Source of the DNA: an uncultured Bacilli bacterium
GTDB lineage: Bacteria > Bacillota_I > Bacilli_A > RF39 > UBA660
Reading direction: 5' to 3'
Assembly (NCBI GenBank): GCA_947593275.1
Contig: CANQDN010000014.1
Span: 1-15,220 of the forward strand
DNA length: 15,220 nt
Positions 1 through 7,019 of this stretch are shown here, in pieces. The notes beneath the pieces are model-generated. The model saw only the letters and a list, made by a program, of their open reading frames with translations. It was not told the DNA's origin and ran no database searches. The position numbers and the translations under genes are program-made. The stretch's first letter is position 1; every line of letters starts with the position of its first letter.

Positions 1-170
1 CATTTATCTGCACCTGTTTTAGTTAATCTAACATAAGCTTTAGCGCCAGCAACTTCACCAGCTTGACATACGTCATCTGCCTCAATTTGGGCAGCACTTG
101 CATTACCTATAGCTACAAAAGCAACTACAGATATTAAACCTAAACCTAATAACCCTTTGAGATTTTTCAT
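1..170 (-). CDS. Secreted protein of unknown function, N-terminal part
   Basis: Only the first 56 codons are in the window; the gene runs off the left edge. The start is ATG at 170, preceded by a near-perfect Shine-Dalgarno (AAGGAGGA, 176-183). The protein begins with a classic Sec signal peptide: MKNLK, a hydrophobic stretch rich in Gly, Leu, Val and Ala (about residues 6-22), then NASA-AQ, an A-X-A signal peptidase I site after residue 26. The mature part seen is QIEADDVCQAGEVAG followed by AKAYVRLTKTGADK, with one cysteine. There is no lipobox, so it is predicted to be exported and released or surface bound. No family is recognisable from this short stretch. It has its own strong promoter with an overlapping dyad, and diverges from yidD. 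Confidence 0.8.
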   Translation of the reverse strand, partial: MKNLKGLLGLGLISVVAFVAIGNASAAQIEADDVCQAGEVAGAKAYVRLTKTGADK

Positions 171-191
171 CTTCTTCCTCCTTCGTCTAAC

Positions 192-221
192 ATTTTAGCA
201 TATATTGACCTAATAAGTCAA
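192..221 (-). promoter_or_regulatory. SigA-type promoter of the secreted-protein gene
   Basis: Read on the minus strand: -35 TTGACT (216-221), 18-nt spacer, extended -10 TGCTAAAAT (192-200). Transcription would start near 185, giving a leader of about 15 nt that begins close to the Shine-Dalgarno. The -35 is inside an inverted repeat (202-224). Confidence 0.7.
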
Positions 222-224
222 TAT
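202..224. promoter_or_regulatory. Dyad overlapping the -35 (possible operator)
   Basis: Perfect inverted repeat ATATTGAC - 7 nt - GTCAATAT. It covers the -35 and part of the spacer of the secreted-protein promoter. A dimeric repressor bound here would block RNA polymerase. No T-run follows on either strand, so it is not a terminator. That it is an operator is inference. Confidence 0.4.
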
Positions 225-372
225 GTAATCATATAAATTTTTAAAAAATGTAAAATACTAATTTTTGGTAAAAAAAGAGCCTATTTTAAGCTTAAACTTA
301 ATTTTGATAGACTTTTAATTTACTATAGTATTATATGCGAAAGTTTGATAAAATGGTTATGTGATTTGTTTT

Positions 373-591
373 ATGAAAAGAATTTTAATTAAAATAATTA
401 AACTTTATCAAAGTATTCCAGGAGATTTTCATAATAGATGTAGATTCTATCCAACATGCAGCAATTATGCGATAGAAGCTTTAGAAACTCATGGTTTATT
501 TAAAGGTTTATATTTAACTATAAAAAGACTACTTAAATGTAATCCTTTTAATAAAAAAAGTGGTATAGATTTAGTACCACCTAAAAAATAA
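373..591 (+). CDS. yidD: Membrane protein insertion efficiency factor YidD
   Basis: A 72-residue YidD-family protein, the usual size for this family of small membrane-associated proteins that assist YidC/Oxa1-dependent insertion of membrane proteins. The family core is clear: CRFYPTCSNYAIEALETHG near residues 23-41 with its two conserved cysteines, then LTIKRLLKCNPF with the third, and a terminal DLVPP. The N-terminus (MKRILIKIIKLYQ) is an amphipathic, basic helix typical of the family. I prefer ATG at 373 because it aligns with known N-termini; an in-frame GTG at 361 would add four residues (MICF). Neither start has a clear Shine-Dalgarno. The usual neighbours rnpA/yidC are absent. The gene stands alone, divergent from the secreted-protein gene. 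Confidence 0.9.
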   Translation: MKRILIKIIKLYQSIPGDFHNRCRFYPTCSNYAIEALETHGLFKGLYLTIKRLLKCNPFNKKSGIDLVPPKK

Positions 592-699
592 TTAATTTAT
601 AAGATCTTTTACTTTATTATAATATTCTTTCTGTTCTTTTTTAAAAAACTCTTCAATTGGGGTATAATCCCCTTTTCTTTGGGCTATATTTTCCTTTAT
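592..699 (-). pseudogene. Startless coding remnant (about 35 codons)
   Basis: An open frame closes with TAA (592-594), directly abutting the yidD stop, and opens after a TAA at 700-702. Its translation looks like real protein: KENIAQRKGDYTPIEEFF followed by KKEQKEYYNKVKDLIN, a charged helical C-terminus. There is no ATG, GTG or TTG in the frame. An AAAGGA precedes an ATA codon by a few bases, but an ATA start is improbable. It lies just downstream of the tRNA-Ser terminator. The simplest reading is the surviving 3' end of a lost gene. I do not recognise the family. Confidence 0.35.
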
Positions 700-701
700 T
701 T

Positions 702-730
702 AAAATAAAAAAGTTCCAAAGAACTTTTAA
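702..730 (-). terminator. Rho-independent terminator after tRNA-Ser
   Basis: On the minus strand: stem AAAAGTTC / GAACTTTT (709-716 with 721-728), loop TTTG, followed by TTATTTTA. It begins about 13 nt after the tRNA 3' end. Confidence 0.75.
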
Positions 731-741
731 ATTACTTAAAA

Positions 742-834
742 TGGCGGAGTAGAGAGGATTTGAACCTCCGCGCCAGCATTCGCCGACCTAGATCCTTAGC
801 AGGGACCCCTCTTCAGCCTCTTGAGTACTACTCC
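742..834 (-). tRNA. tRNA-Ser(GCU)
   Basis: A 93-nt type II tRNA with encoded CCA. Acceptor stem GGAGTAG pairs with CTACTCC, then discriminator G and CCA (742-744). D-stem CTC/GAG; anticodon stem GGTCC/GGATC with loop CTGCTAA, so the anticodon is GCT, reading AGC and AGU serine codons. A long variable arm, as expected for tRNA-Ser, precedes the T arm GGAGG-TTCAAAT-CCTCT. All stems close, with one G-U pair in the anticodon stem and one in the T stem. It has its own promoter and terminator and so is a single-gene transcription unit. Confidence 0.97.
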
Positions 835-852
835 AAATTGCCTCACTACTAG

Positions 853-881
853 AGTATATAATAAATAAGCTTTTAAGTCAA
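853..881 (-). promoter_or_regulatory. SigA-type promoter of tRNA-Ser
   Basis: Minus strand: -35 TTGACT (876-881), 17-nt spacer, -10 TATACT (853-858). The predicted start is about 12 nt upstream of the mature tRNA 5' end, leaving a short leader for RNase P to remove. Confidence 0.85.
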
Positions 882-908
882 GTTTTTTAAAATTAAAAGT
901 TTAAAAAA

Positions 909-937
909 GAATATTATTTGGTTTTCTTCTAATAATA
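909..937 (+). promoter_or_regulatory. Weak SigG/SigF-like promoter candidate for the ger operon
   Basis: GAATA (909-913) resembles the forespore -35 (GHATA), and AATAATA (931-937) matches six of seven positions of the -10 consensus CATHHTA. The spacer is 17 nt rather than the usual 15, so this is only a candidate. No good SigA promoter is visible in front of the operon, as expected for a forespore-expressed germination operon. Confidence 0.25.
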
Positions 938-953
938 AAGATAGGTGGATTAT

Positions 954-2387
954 ATGGAAAATAAGATCATAAAAAGATTAAGAGAGGAATTTAGTGGAGT
1001 TCCGGATTTAATTATTAAGAAAGTAAAATTAAATATATTAAAAACTGTTTATGTTGTTTATTTAGAGACGGTTTCATCAAGTGATAAAGTAAATGATTAT
1101 ATTTTAAAGAATTTGAGTAATTTAAGTACGAAAAAAGATAAAAAGATATACAACTTAGAAAGTATTTTACCAGGGCCTAATACGGTTATTTTAAATAGTT
1201 ATGAAGAAATAGAATACTATATTACTAATGGGTTTAGTATAGTAGTTTTAGGTAATGAGATTATTGCAATTGAGGTTAAAGCAGATATAAATAGAAGTAT
1301 TAGTAATCCGAATACAGAGCCAACCACGAATGGACCTAAAGATGCTTTTACAGAAAATTATCAAATAAATACGGGGTTAGTTAAAAGAAGAATAAAAAGT
1401 AATACTTTAAAAACGAAAGAGTTTACAATTGGGAGAAAAACGAAAACTAAAGTGGGTTTATTTTATTTTCAAGATATTGCAGATATGGAAATAGTGGAAG
1501 AAATAGAGGAAAAAATCTCTTCTATAGATATTGATGGGATTATTGATAGTGCGAATTTAGGGCAGTTAATTAGTAAAGAAAATAAAGTACATTTTCCAAC
1601 TTATATTTTAACTGAAAGACCGGATAATGTATCTAAAGCTTTATTAGAGGGTAAAATTGCTTTATTAGTGGATACTTCTCCTTTTGCAATTATTATTCCG
1701 GCTTTTTTTGCTGATTTTATTAATCCTAGTGCGGATAGTTATAATAAAAGTACGAATATAAATTTTTTAAAAATATTAAGATTTAGCTGTTTTTTTCTTT
1801 CGATGATGGCTCCAGCGATATATATTGCGCTTATAACATATAATCAAGAGACTATTCCTACTCCCCTTTTAGTTAGTTTTAGTATTCAAAGAGATGGAGT
1901 ACCCTTCCCGGCTATAGTGGAAGCTTTTATCATGCTTTTTGTCTGTGAAATGTTAAGAGAATCTGACATTAGGTTTCCTAATTCTTATGGGAGTGCAATT
2001 TCTACTTTAGGAGCGTTAGTTTTAGGTGATGCAGCAGTATCAGCCGGGATTGTATCCCCGATTATGATTATTGTTATTGCGCTTACCTTTATGGCTAGTT
2101 TAATATTTACCGAAGTGGAAGTTGCTAGTGCTTTAAGATATTGTCGCTTCTATTTTCTTATTTTTGCGGCTTTTTATGGTATTTTAGGAATAATATTTGG
2201 GTTAATCTATTTTCTAATTAAAATAACCGATATAAAAACCTTTAATAAGCCTTATTTCTTTCCAATTGCCCCTTTTGGGAAAAACTATTTCTTTAAGACT
2301 ATTCTTAAAAAACCGATGAAAAAAGATACAAAAAGGAGTGCGATGTTAGCTCCAAATAATTTAACTAAAAGTGGGGATGCTATATGA
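954..2387 (+). CDS. Spore germinant receptor, GerA-family A subunit
   Basis: A 477-residue A subunit of a nutrient germinant receptor of the spore inner membrane. The first half is soluble and holds family signatures: LPGPNTVI, then NTEPTTNGPKDAF...N(6)LVKRRIK near residues 120-145, and TERPDNVSKALLEGKIALLVDTSPF near 222-247. The second half has several hydrophobic segments, including LRFSCFFLSMMAPAIYIAL and a long stretch through GDAAVSAGIVSPIMIIVIAL, and it ends in a short basic cytoplasmic tail. The start is ATG 954: the Shine-Dalgarno AGGTGG (943-948) overlaps an in-frame GTG at 945, which rules that codon out. Its stop overlaps the next start (ATGA). The ligand cannot be inferred. Confidence 0.95.
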   Translation: MENKIIKRLREEFSGVPDLIIKKVKLNILKTVYVVYLETVSSSDKVNDYILKNLSNLSTKKDKKIYNLESILPGPNTVILNSYEEIEYYITNGFSIVVLGNEIIAIEVKADINRSISNPNTEPTTNGPKDAFTENYQINTGLVKRRIKSNTLKTKEFTIGRKTKTKVGLFYFQDIADMEIVEEIEEKISSIDIDGIIDSANLGQLISKENKVHFPTYILTERPDNVSKALLEGKIALLVDTSPFAIIIPAFFADFINPSADSYNKSTNINFLKILRFSCFFLSMMAPAIYIALITYNQETIPTPLLVSFSIQRDGVPFPAIVEAFIMLFVCEMLRESDIRFPNSYGSAISTLGALVLGDAAVSAGIVSPIMIIVIALTFMASLIFTEVEVASALRYCRFYFLIFAAFYGILGIIFGLIYFLIKITDIKTFNKPYFFPIAPFGKNYFFKTILKKPMKKDTKRSAMLAPNNLTKSGDAI

Positions 2388-3460
2388 AAAAGATCTTAAT
2401 TATTTTAATTATTCCTTTTATTTTAAGTGGTTGCTATGATTATAATGAATTAAATGATCTTGCGATAATATCGGGAGTGGGAATCGATTATGAAGAGAGT
2501 AAATATATTGTTACTTTTGAGGTTATGAGTACTAAAAAAGAAGGAGAAACATCGGGGGCTACTTCGAGTTATAATATAAGTGCATCAGGGAAAACTTTAG
2601 TAGAAGCTTTTAATAATAATGGTAATCATATGGATAAAATACCCTACTTTGAACATACGGAAGTGGTGGTAATAAGTGAAGAAGTAGCTAAAGAACATTT
2701 AGAAGAAGTAGCAGAATATATTATTAGAAGTTCGAAATTTCGAAATGAAGTGTATTTAAGTATTGCCAAAGATGTTAAAGCTAAAGAGTTAATTAGTAAA
2801 ACAAGTGAAGAAAAACCGGTTGCGTCCACATTTATAAGTGATCTTTTAGAGCATAATAAAAAGTCTTCTAGTGCGTCTTATTACAATTTATTTACGGAAA
2901 GTCTAAATAATATTTTAACTCAGGGAGAAGATGCGATTATGCCGGTTTTTACTTTAAAAGATGAGGAAATAACTTTAATGGGTGTGGGTATTTTTAAAGA
3001 TTTTAAACTTGTAGATATTCTAGATATTAAAGAATCCCAAATATTAAATTTACTGAATAATTTTCCGGCTCAGACTGTATTATTTGAAGATACTTGTGGA
3101 AAAGATAAGATAATTATATCTATTTATGAATCAGATATTTCAATTAATCCTAATAATCAAAATACTCTTATAACGGGCCATTTAAGTGCAAGAATAAATG
3201 AGAATAATTGTGCTTATGATTTAAAAGATATTAAAACTTATGAAATATTAGAAAAAAAGTTTACGAATATAATTGAACATAAATTAGATGATATTATAAC
3301 TATTTTAAAGAATAAGGAGTCTAATGCTTTAAAAATAGGTAAAAATTATTATAATAAATATCATAAACCTTTATATTTTTTGTGGACTAATCAAGAGTTT
3401 ATATATAAGATTGATTTAAAAATAAATAAGAAAGGTTTAATTTTTGAGGTGAAAGAATGA
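2384..3460 (+). CDS. Spore germinant receptor, Ger(x)C lipoprotein subunit
   Basis: A 358-residue C subunit. The N-terminus MKKILIILIIPFILSGC is a lipoprotein signal with lipobox LSGC (Cys17), so the mature protein is anchored on the outer face of the spore inner membrane. Right after it, YDYNELNDLAIISGVGIDYE matches the conserved start of Ger(x)C proteins, and about residues 95-145 carry the typical EEVAEYIIRSSKFRNEVYLSIA and AKELI segments. Length is close to the family norm (around 370-400). The ATG overlaps the stop of the A subunit and the TGA overlaps the start of the B subunit, so translation is probably coupled. The order A-C-B is that of the B. subtilis gerK operon rather than gerA. 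Confidence 0.95.
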   Translation: MKKILIILIIPFILSGCYDYNELNDLAIISGVGIDYEESKYIVTFEVMSTKKEGETSGATSSYNISASGKTLVEAFNNNGNHMDKIPYFEHTEVVVISEEVAKEHLEEVAEYIIRSSKFRNEVYLSIAKDVKAKELISKTSEEKPVASTFISDLLEHNKKSSSASYYNLFTESLNNILTQGEDAIMPVFTLKDEEITLMGVGIFKDFKLVDILDIKESQILNLLNNFPAQTVLFEDTCGKDKIIISIYESDISINPNNQNTLITGHLSARINENNCAYDLKDIKTYEILEKKFTNIIEHKLDDIITILKNKESNALKIGKNYYNKYHKPLYFLWTNQEFIYKIDLKINKKGLIFEVKE

Positions 3461-4485
3461 AAGAAAATGCGAGTATAGTCTACTTTTTAACTAGAAGTTT
3501 ATTTTTGGGTTTTGGGATATCTTTATTAATTTCTAGTAGTAGTAAAGATGCTTATTTTGGGGCTTTATTGGGTCTTCTTTTGGGAATTATTATTACGCAT
3601 TTTTATGCTTATATAATAAAAAATAAACCTAAAACTAGTCTTATATCTTTATATAAAAAAGATAAAATAGTTGGTTTTATTACACGGATTTTAATGTTTC
3701 TTATAAGTTATTTGATTTTACTTTATACCCTTATTATATATATAGTATTTGTTATAAGTTTTCTTCTTATTAGTTCCCCGGAATATTATGTTATAATTCC
3801 TTATATTATTTTGGCTTGTTATTTAGCTTTTAAAGGACTTAATAATATTAATAAAGTTGCAAGTATTCTATTACCTTTAAGTTTAGTTTTTACTGTTTTA
3901 GGTTTTTTGGGGCTTTTAAATACTTTTAATATAACGAATTTTTTTCCTATTTTAACTAATACTTTTAAAGACTTTATTTTTAGTGCTTGTGCTTTTGCGG
4001 GGATTAGTGCTTTTCCAAATATTTTAAGTTTACATCTTTCTAATAATATTAAAAATTATCATAAATATTATATTTTATCGGGAGTTATTATTATTCTTAC
4101 TATTATATGGATTAATGGGGTATTTGGGGATTCTTTGATGCGAATATTTCGGTTTCCGGAATATATGATGTTAAAACAAATTAAGTTGTTTAAATTTATT
4201 GAAAAAGTGGAAAATATCTTTTCGACTGTTTGGATCTTTGATTTATTTATTACGAGTAGTATGGCTATTTATTCTTTAAAAGAGTCTTTACCTCAAAAGA
4301 AAGAGAAATTAGTTACCGGAATAATTCTTTTTATTACTTGTATTATTGTTGATTCTATTTTTTCTTATAATTATGTAAATGAACTTAAAATGTATTATAT
4401 TCTCCCTTTTGTGGGGTTTATATCTTCTATTATTATTATTTTTCCGTTTATTTTTCTTATTAAAAAGAAATTAAAGGTGAAGTAA
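3457..4485 (+). CDS. Spore germinant receptor, GerB-family permease subunit
   Basis: A 342-residue integral membrane protein with about ten hydrophobic segments, the expected topology of B subunits, which belong to the APC transporter superfamily and are thought to bind the germinant. Visible features: an N-terminal ASIVYFLTRSLFLGFGISLL segment, the fourth-to-fifth region ending in YYVIIPYIILACYLAFKGLNNI, FAGISAFPNILSLHL in the middle, and a lysine-rich C-terminus (KKKLKVK). The start overlaps the upstream stop (ATGA) with Shine-Dalgarno GAGGTG. The last 15 bases overlap, on the opposite strand, the end of the glycerophosphodiesterase-like gene, and no terminator separates them. Assignment to family is firm; the ligand is unknown. 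Confidence 0.92.
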   Translation: MKENASIVYFLTRSLFLGFGISLLISSSSKDAYFGALLGLLLGIIITHFYAYIIKNKPKTSLISLYKKDKIVGFITRILMFLISYLILLYTLIIYIVFVISFLLISSPEYYVIIPYIILACYLAFKGLNNINKVASILLPLSLVFTVLGFLGLLNTFNITNFFPILTNTFKDFIFSACAFAGISAFPNILSLHLSNNIKNYHKYYILSGVIIILTIIWINGVFGDSLMRIFRFPEYMMLKQIKLFKFIEKVENIFSTVWIFDLFITSSMAIYSLKESLPQKKEKLVTGIILFITCIIVDSIFSYNYVNELKMYYILPFVGFISSIIIIFPFIFLIKKKLKVK

Positions 4486-5070
4486 TTTATCATCAACAAT
4501 ATAATATATATCTTTATATATAAACTTATCTTTCTTATTTAAAGCGTATAATAATACTTCGATGTTGGATTCTTTAAAGTTATCAATTAAATTATTACTT
4601 GCAACATCATATAATATACCAATAAAATCATAATTATAAGTATTAGAACTATTTAAAATATAATTTAAGATGCCTATTTTAAAAGTTCTTTTATTAAACT
4701 TTTTTATAACACTATTAAAGAAACTCATGACATAGATATTCTTATTTGCATATTTTCCAAGTAAATGGGTTAATTTAGCAGTATCTATATTTAAATCTTT
4801 AATATCAATTAAAATAAGTTTATCAGTTTTAAGTTTTAAGGCTTCTTCTAGTTTAAGTATTCCTTTTTGTTTTAATTCTTTATAAGTATACTGCCAAATC
4901 ATTTTTCCATCTAATAAAGGGTTATGATGGATAACAAATTCTTTATCTTTAGTTGTATAGATATCTAACTCAAAGCCAGCATATTTAGGGCTTTTTATAG
5001 CGCTTAAAAAAGCTGGGATGGTATTTTCTTTGATACCCGGCTTTACAACTCCCCGATGAGCAATAAACAT
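4471..5070 (-). CDS. Short glycerophosphodiester phosphodiesterase-like protein
   Basis: A 199-residue GDPD-family protein (TIM barrel enzymes that hydrolyse glycerophosphodiesters to glycerol 3-phosphate and an alcohol). The signature is present: AHRG at 4-7, ENT at 15-17, FELDIYTTKD with metal ligands Glu34 and Asp36, and VIHHN with the probable catalytic His48. Two departures are visible: the usual H-D after this strand is H-H, and the acidic residue of the usual E-I-K strand is Asp (LIDIK). The protein is shorter than the usual 230-250 residues, mainly in the second half. There is no signal peptide, so it is cytoplasmic. Start ATG 5070 with Shine-Dalgarno GGTGAT. Likely a GDPD, activity less certain. 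Confidence 0.82.
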   Translation of the reverse strand: MFIAHRGVVKPGIKENTIPAFLSAIKSPKYAGFELDIYTTKDKEFVIHHNPLLDGKMIWQYTYKELKQKGILKLEEALKLKTDKLILIDIKDLNIDTAKLTHLLGKYANKNIYVMSFFNSVIKKFNKRTFKIGILNYILNSSNTYNYDFIGILYDVASNNLIDNFKESNIEVLLYALNKKDKFIYKDIYYIVDDKLLHL

Positions 5071-5084
5071 ATAATCACCATTTA

Positions 5085-5090
5085 ATTATA
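5085..5090 (-). promoter_or_regulatory. Possible -10 box of the GDPD-like gene
   Basis: TATAAT on the minus strand, 14 nt upstream of the ATG, right after the terminator of the HD-domain gene. No good -35 is seen (the position falls in the terminator stem). A start here would give a very short leader. Confidence 0.35.
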
Positions 5091-5100
5091 TGTCTATAAA

Positions 5101-5131
5101 ATTAAAAAAAGAGCATGGATTAGTGCTCTTA
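5101..5131 (-). terminator. Rho-independent terminator of the HD-domain gene
   Basis: Minus strand: stem AAGAGCA / TGCTCTT (5124-5130 with 5109-5115), 8-nt loop, then a run of T. The stem includes two bases of the stop codon of the HD-domain gene. There is no T-run in the plus direction. Confidence 0.85.
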
Positions 5132-5677
5132 ACTATATAAATTGATTTTTTTAGCCACCATACGGCGTTCTTTTTTATTTTCTACTACTCGATCAGTTAT
5201 TTTTAAATAAGCATTTTTATTAAATGTTTCATAAATACTACAAAATTTATCTACTATACAAACTATAACGCTTTCTTTATATTTAGGAGGATAAAAGGTA
5301 AGAGGAAACATATGCTTTATAATAATATCTTCTTCTATATGATTTAAGTTATAAGCTTTACGAGCATTAAATAGAGCAATTTTAGGATGGATTCTACCAT
5401 GGAAGCCTTCTTTTCGGCTGGGTTTATATTTTTGATGCCAGTCATATAAGAAATAATCATGGAGAAGAGCTCCTCTTATTAATTCTCTTTCATGGATGTT
5501 AAGCTTTAAAAACTTACTTACACGATAACTATAATAAGCGACCGCAACAGAATGCAAAAGACAACTAGTATTACCATGTTGTAAATATCTATTCATTTTT
5601 AAATACTTTTTATTTTGCAATATTTCTTCTAAATAACTTTTAAAAATTAAATCTTCAATATTTTTATTAGTATTCAT
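5129..5677 (-). CDS. HD-domain phosphohydrolase-like protein
   Basis: A 182-residue single-domain HD-superfamily protein, probably a cytoplasmic metal-dependent phosphohydrolase of unknown substrate. The metal-binding pattern is complete: His34 and His42 in QHGNTSCLLH, the H-D pair His73-Asp74 in GALLHDYFLYDWH, His97 in GRIHPKIA, His122 in IIKHMFPL, and Asp143 in IVDKFCSIYE. There are no membrane segments. The start is ATG 5677 with Shine-Dalgarno AGGAG nine bases upstream. It follows the 408-residue unknown gene by 91 nt and may be partly co-transcribed with it, but a candidate promoter sits in the gap and a strong terminator closes the gene. The family is clear, the substrate is not. Confidence 0.85.
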   Translation of the reverse strand: MNTNKNIEDLIFKSYLEEILQNKKYLKMNRYLQHGNTSCLLHSVAVAYYSYRVSKFLKLNIHERELIRGALLHDYFLYDWHQKYKPSRKEGFHGRIHPKIALFNARKAYNLNHIEEDIIIKHMFPLTFYPPKYKESVIVCIVDKFCSIYETFNKNAYLKITDRVVENKKERRMVAKKINLYS

Positions 5678-5696
5678 TTTCTTGACTCCTAAAATA

Positions 5697-5725
5697 ATTA
5701 TATTATATTTATTATAAAATACAAA
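5697..5725 (-). promoter_or_regulatory. Candidate promoter of the HD-domain gene
   Basis: Minus strand: -10 TATAAT (5697-5702), 17-nt spacer, weak -35 TTTGTA (5720-5725). The whole gap is very AT-rich, so a chance match is possible. Confidence 0.35.
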
Positions 5726-5768
5726 TATTTATTGATTAAAATTCTTTTTGTTTACACAAATTTACAGA

Positions 5769-6995
5769 TTATTTGTTGCGAGTTAGTTTTAAGTTGGTTT
5801 CTTGAGGATTGATATAGGCTTTTAATCTTTTTAGAATAGTTTTATCAAATAAAGATTCAAAACCATAGATAAAGATAGCTTCAATAGATGAAATAAATTT
5901 AATATTGCCTTCTAAATATAGGCGATTAATTATATGTAAGTAGTATTTTGAACCTTTTGTTTTGATTATTTTTGATAAAGCATAACTTAAGAAGCGACCT
6001 TTTAAATTACCGACTAACTGGGTGATTAGATCAAAAGATATAGTATCATTATTTAAGACTATATCAATTAATTTATAAGTAGAAATACAATCAGTGGTAA
6101 TAGCGAGGTTATAAATACTTTTTAAATCATTTTTGTTTATAGTATCTATACAAATGGTATTTTGTTCTTCTTCGGTTAATTCATTCATAGTTTCTTTAAT
6201 AAGAGGGAGATTCTCTTTATCTAGGAGGCTTAAAATTCTCGTTGTGATTAGAAAATAGGCCTTTTTACTTGCTTTTAGCATAGTTAATAAGTATTCGCTT
6301 CTTGTTTCATTATTCATCCATATACAATTATTTAAGATCATATTAAGTAAATAATCATATATTTCTTCATCATCTTTATAAACCGCTACTATTTTATTAA
6401 AGGTTGGAAAATAAATTCTTAAAAGATATTTAGTTAGAAACTCTTTAATGTAAGAAGAGTTTTTAAGTTTTAAAAAATTTAAGATTTCCTCATCAGTTCC
6501 TGTGATTATTTTTTCTTCAAATTCTTTACTTAAATAACGGGGAGCAGAAATAATATTTAAGATACTTTTATTTAAGTTTAAATTTAAAAGATAAGATTTC
6601 ATTTTAGTTAAATCTTCGGTATCTAAAACATGTTTATATGTATCAATGGAGGCGATTGCAAGCAGTAGATGTTCATTTTTAAGAGTTAAAGCACAATCCA
6701 AAATTTCTTTGCTTCTTTTTTTTAAAACTTCAGCAAAAGTGTATTCATAATTATAACATGGACACAAGTTTAAAATTTCTTTAATATATTTAGGTTCTAA
6801 ATATAAAAGTAAAGAACATAAAGTAGATATATAAGACGTATCAATTAAAAGTTTGATTAAGTCTTCTTTTTCGGTATTAGTTAAAGATGGTAAAGGATAT
6901 TCTCTTAAAAATAAGCTTATTTCTTTAGCATTTCCTTCTTTTAACTTTTTAATAAAATATTTTTTATCTAAATAATCAGTAATTTTTTCAATCAT
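5769..6995 (-). CDS. Unknown protein, all-helical, repeat-like (408 residues)
   Basis: I do not recognise this protein. It has no signal peptide, no membrane segment and no catalytic motif. The sequence is a succession of short predicted helices rich in Leu, Ile, Lys and Glu, separated by turns of roughly 30-40 residues, for example EDLIKLLIDTSYISTLCSLLLYL, SKEILDCALTLKNEHLLLAIAS and DLKSIYNLAITTDCISTYKL. This resembles the look of alpha-solenoid scaffolds (HEAT/ARM/ankyrin-like), but no repeat consensus can be fixed by eye. Start ATG 6995 with Shine-Dalgarno GGGTGG; 24 nt after the pgsA stop, with no terminator between, so it is probably co-transcribed with pgsA. A protein-protein interaction role is inference only. 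Confidence 0.8.
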   Translation of the reverse strand: MIEKITDYLDKKYFIKKLKEGNAKEISLFLREYPLPSLTNTEKEDLIKLLIDTSYISTLCSLLLYLEPKYIKEILNLCPCYNYEYTFAEVLKKRSKEILDCALTLKNEHLLLAIASIDTYKHVLDTEDLTKMKSYLLNLNLNKSILNIISAPRYLSKEFEEKIITGTDEEILNFLKLKNSSYIKEFLTKYLLRIYFPTFNKIVAVYKDDEEIYDYLLNMILNNCIWMNNETRSEYLLTMLKASKKAYFLITTRILSLLDKENLPLIKETMNELTEEEQNTICIDTINKNDLKSIYNLAITTDCISTYKLIDIVLNNDTISFDLITQLVGNLKGRFLSYALSKIIKTKGSKYYLHIINRLYLEGNIKFISSIEAIFIYGFESLFDKTILKRLKAYINPQETNLKLTRNK

Positions 6996-7019
6996 TTTTA
7001 ACCACCCTGTCTAATTTTT

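Noticed and set aside
659..680. GGGG-TATAAT-CCCC followed by TTTTCTTT as a yidD terminator on the plus strand
   Set aside because: Only four base pairs, and it lies inside the coding-looking minus-strand remnant; too weak to call.
945..953. GTG at 945 as start of the GerA-type gene
   Set aside because: It lies within the AGGTGG Shine-Dalgarno that serves ATG 954.
2644..2829. Minus-strand 61-codon open frame inside the Ger lipoprotein gene
   Set aside because: Antisense shadow of a well-supported gene; no ribosome-binding site and no recognisable protein.
5740..5768. Possible terminator after the 408-residue unknown gene
   Set aside because: Only a five-pair stem (TTTGT/ACAAA) and no T-run; no convincing terminator is present.
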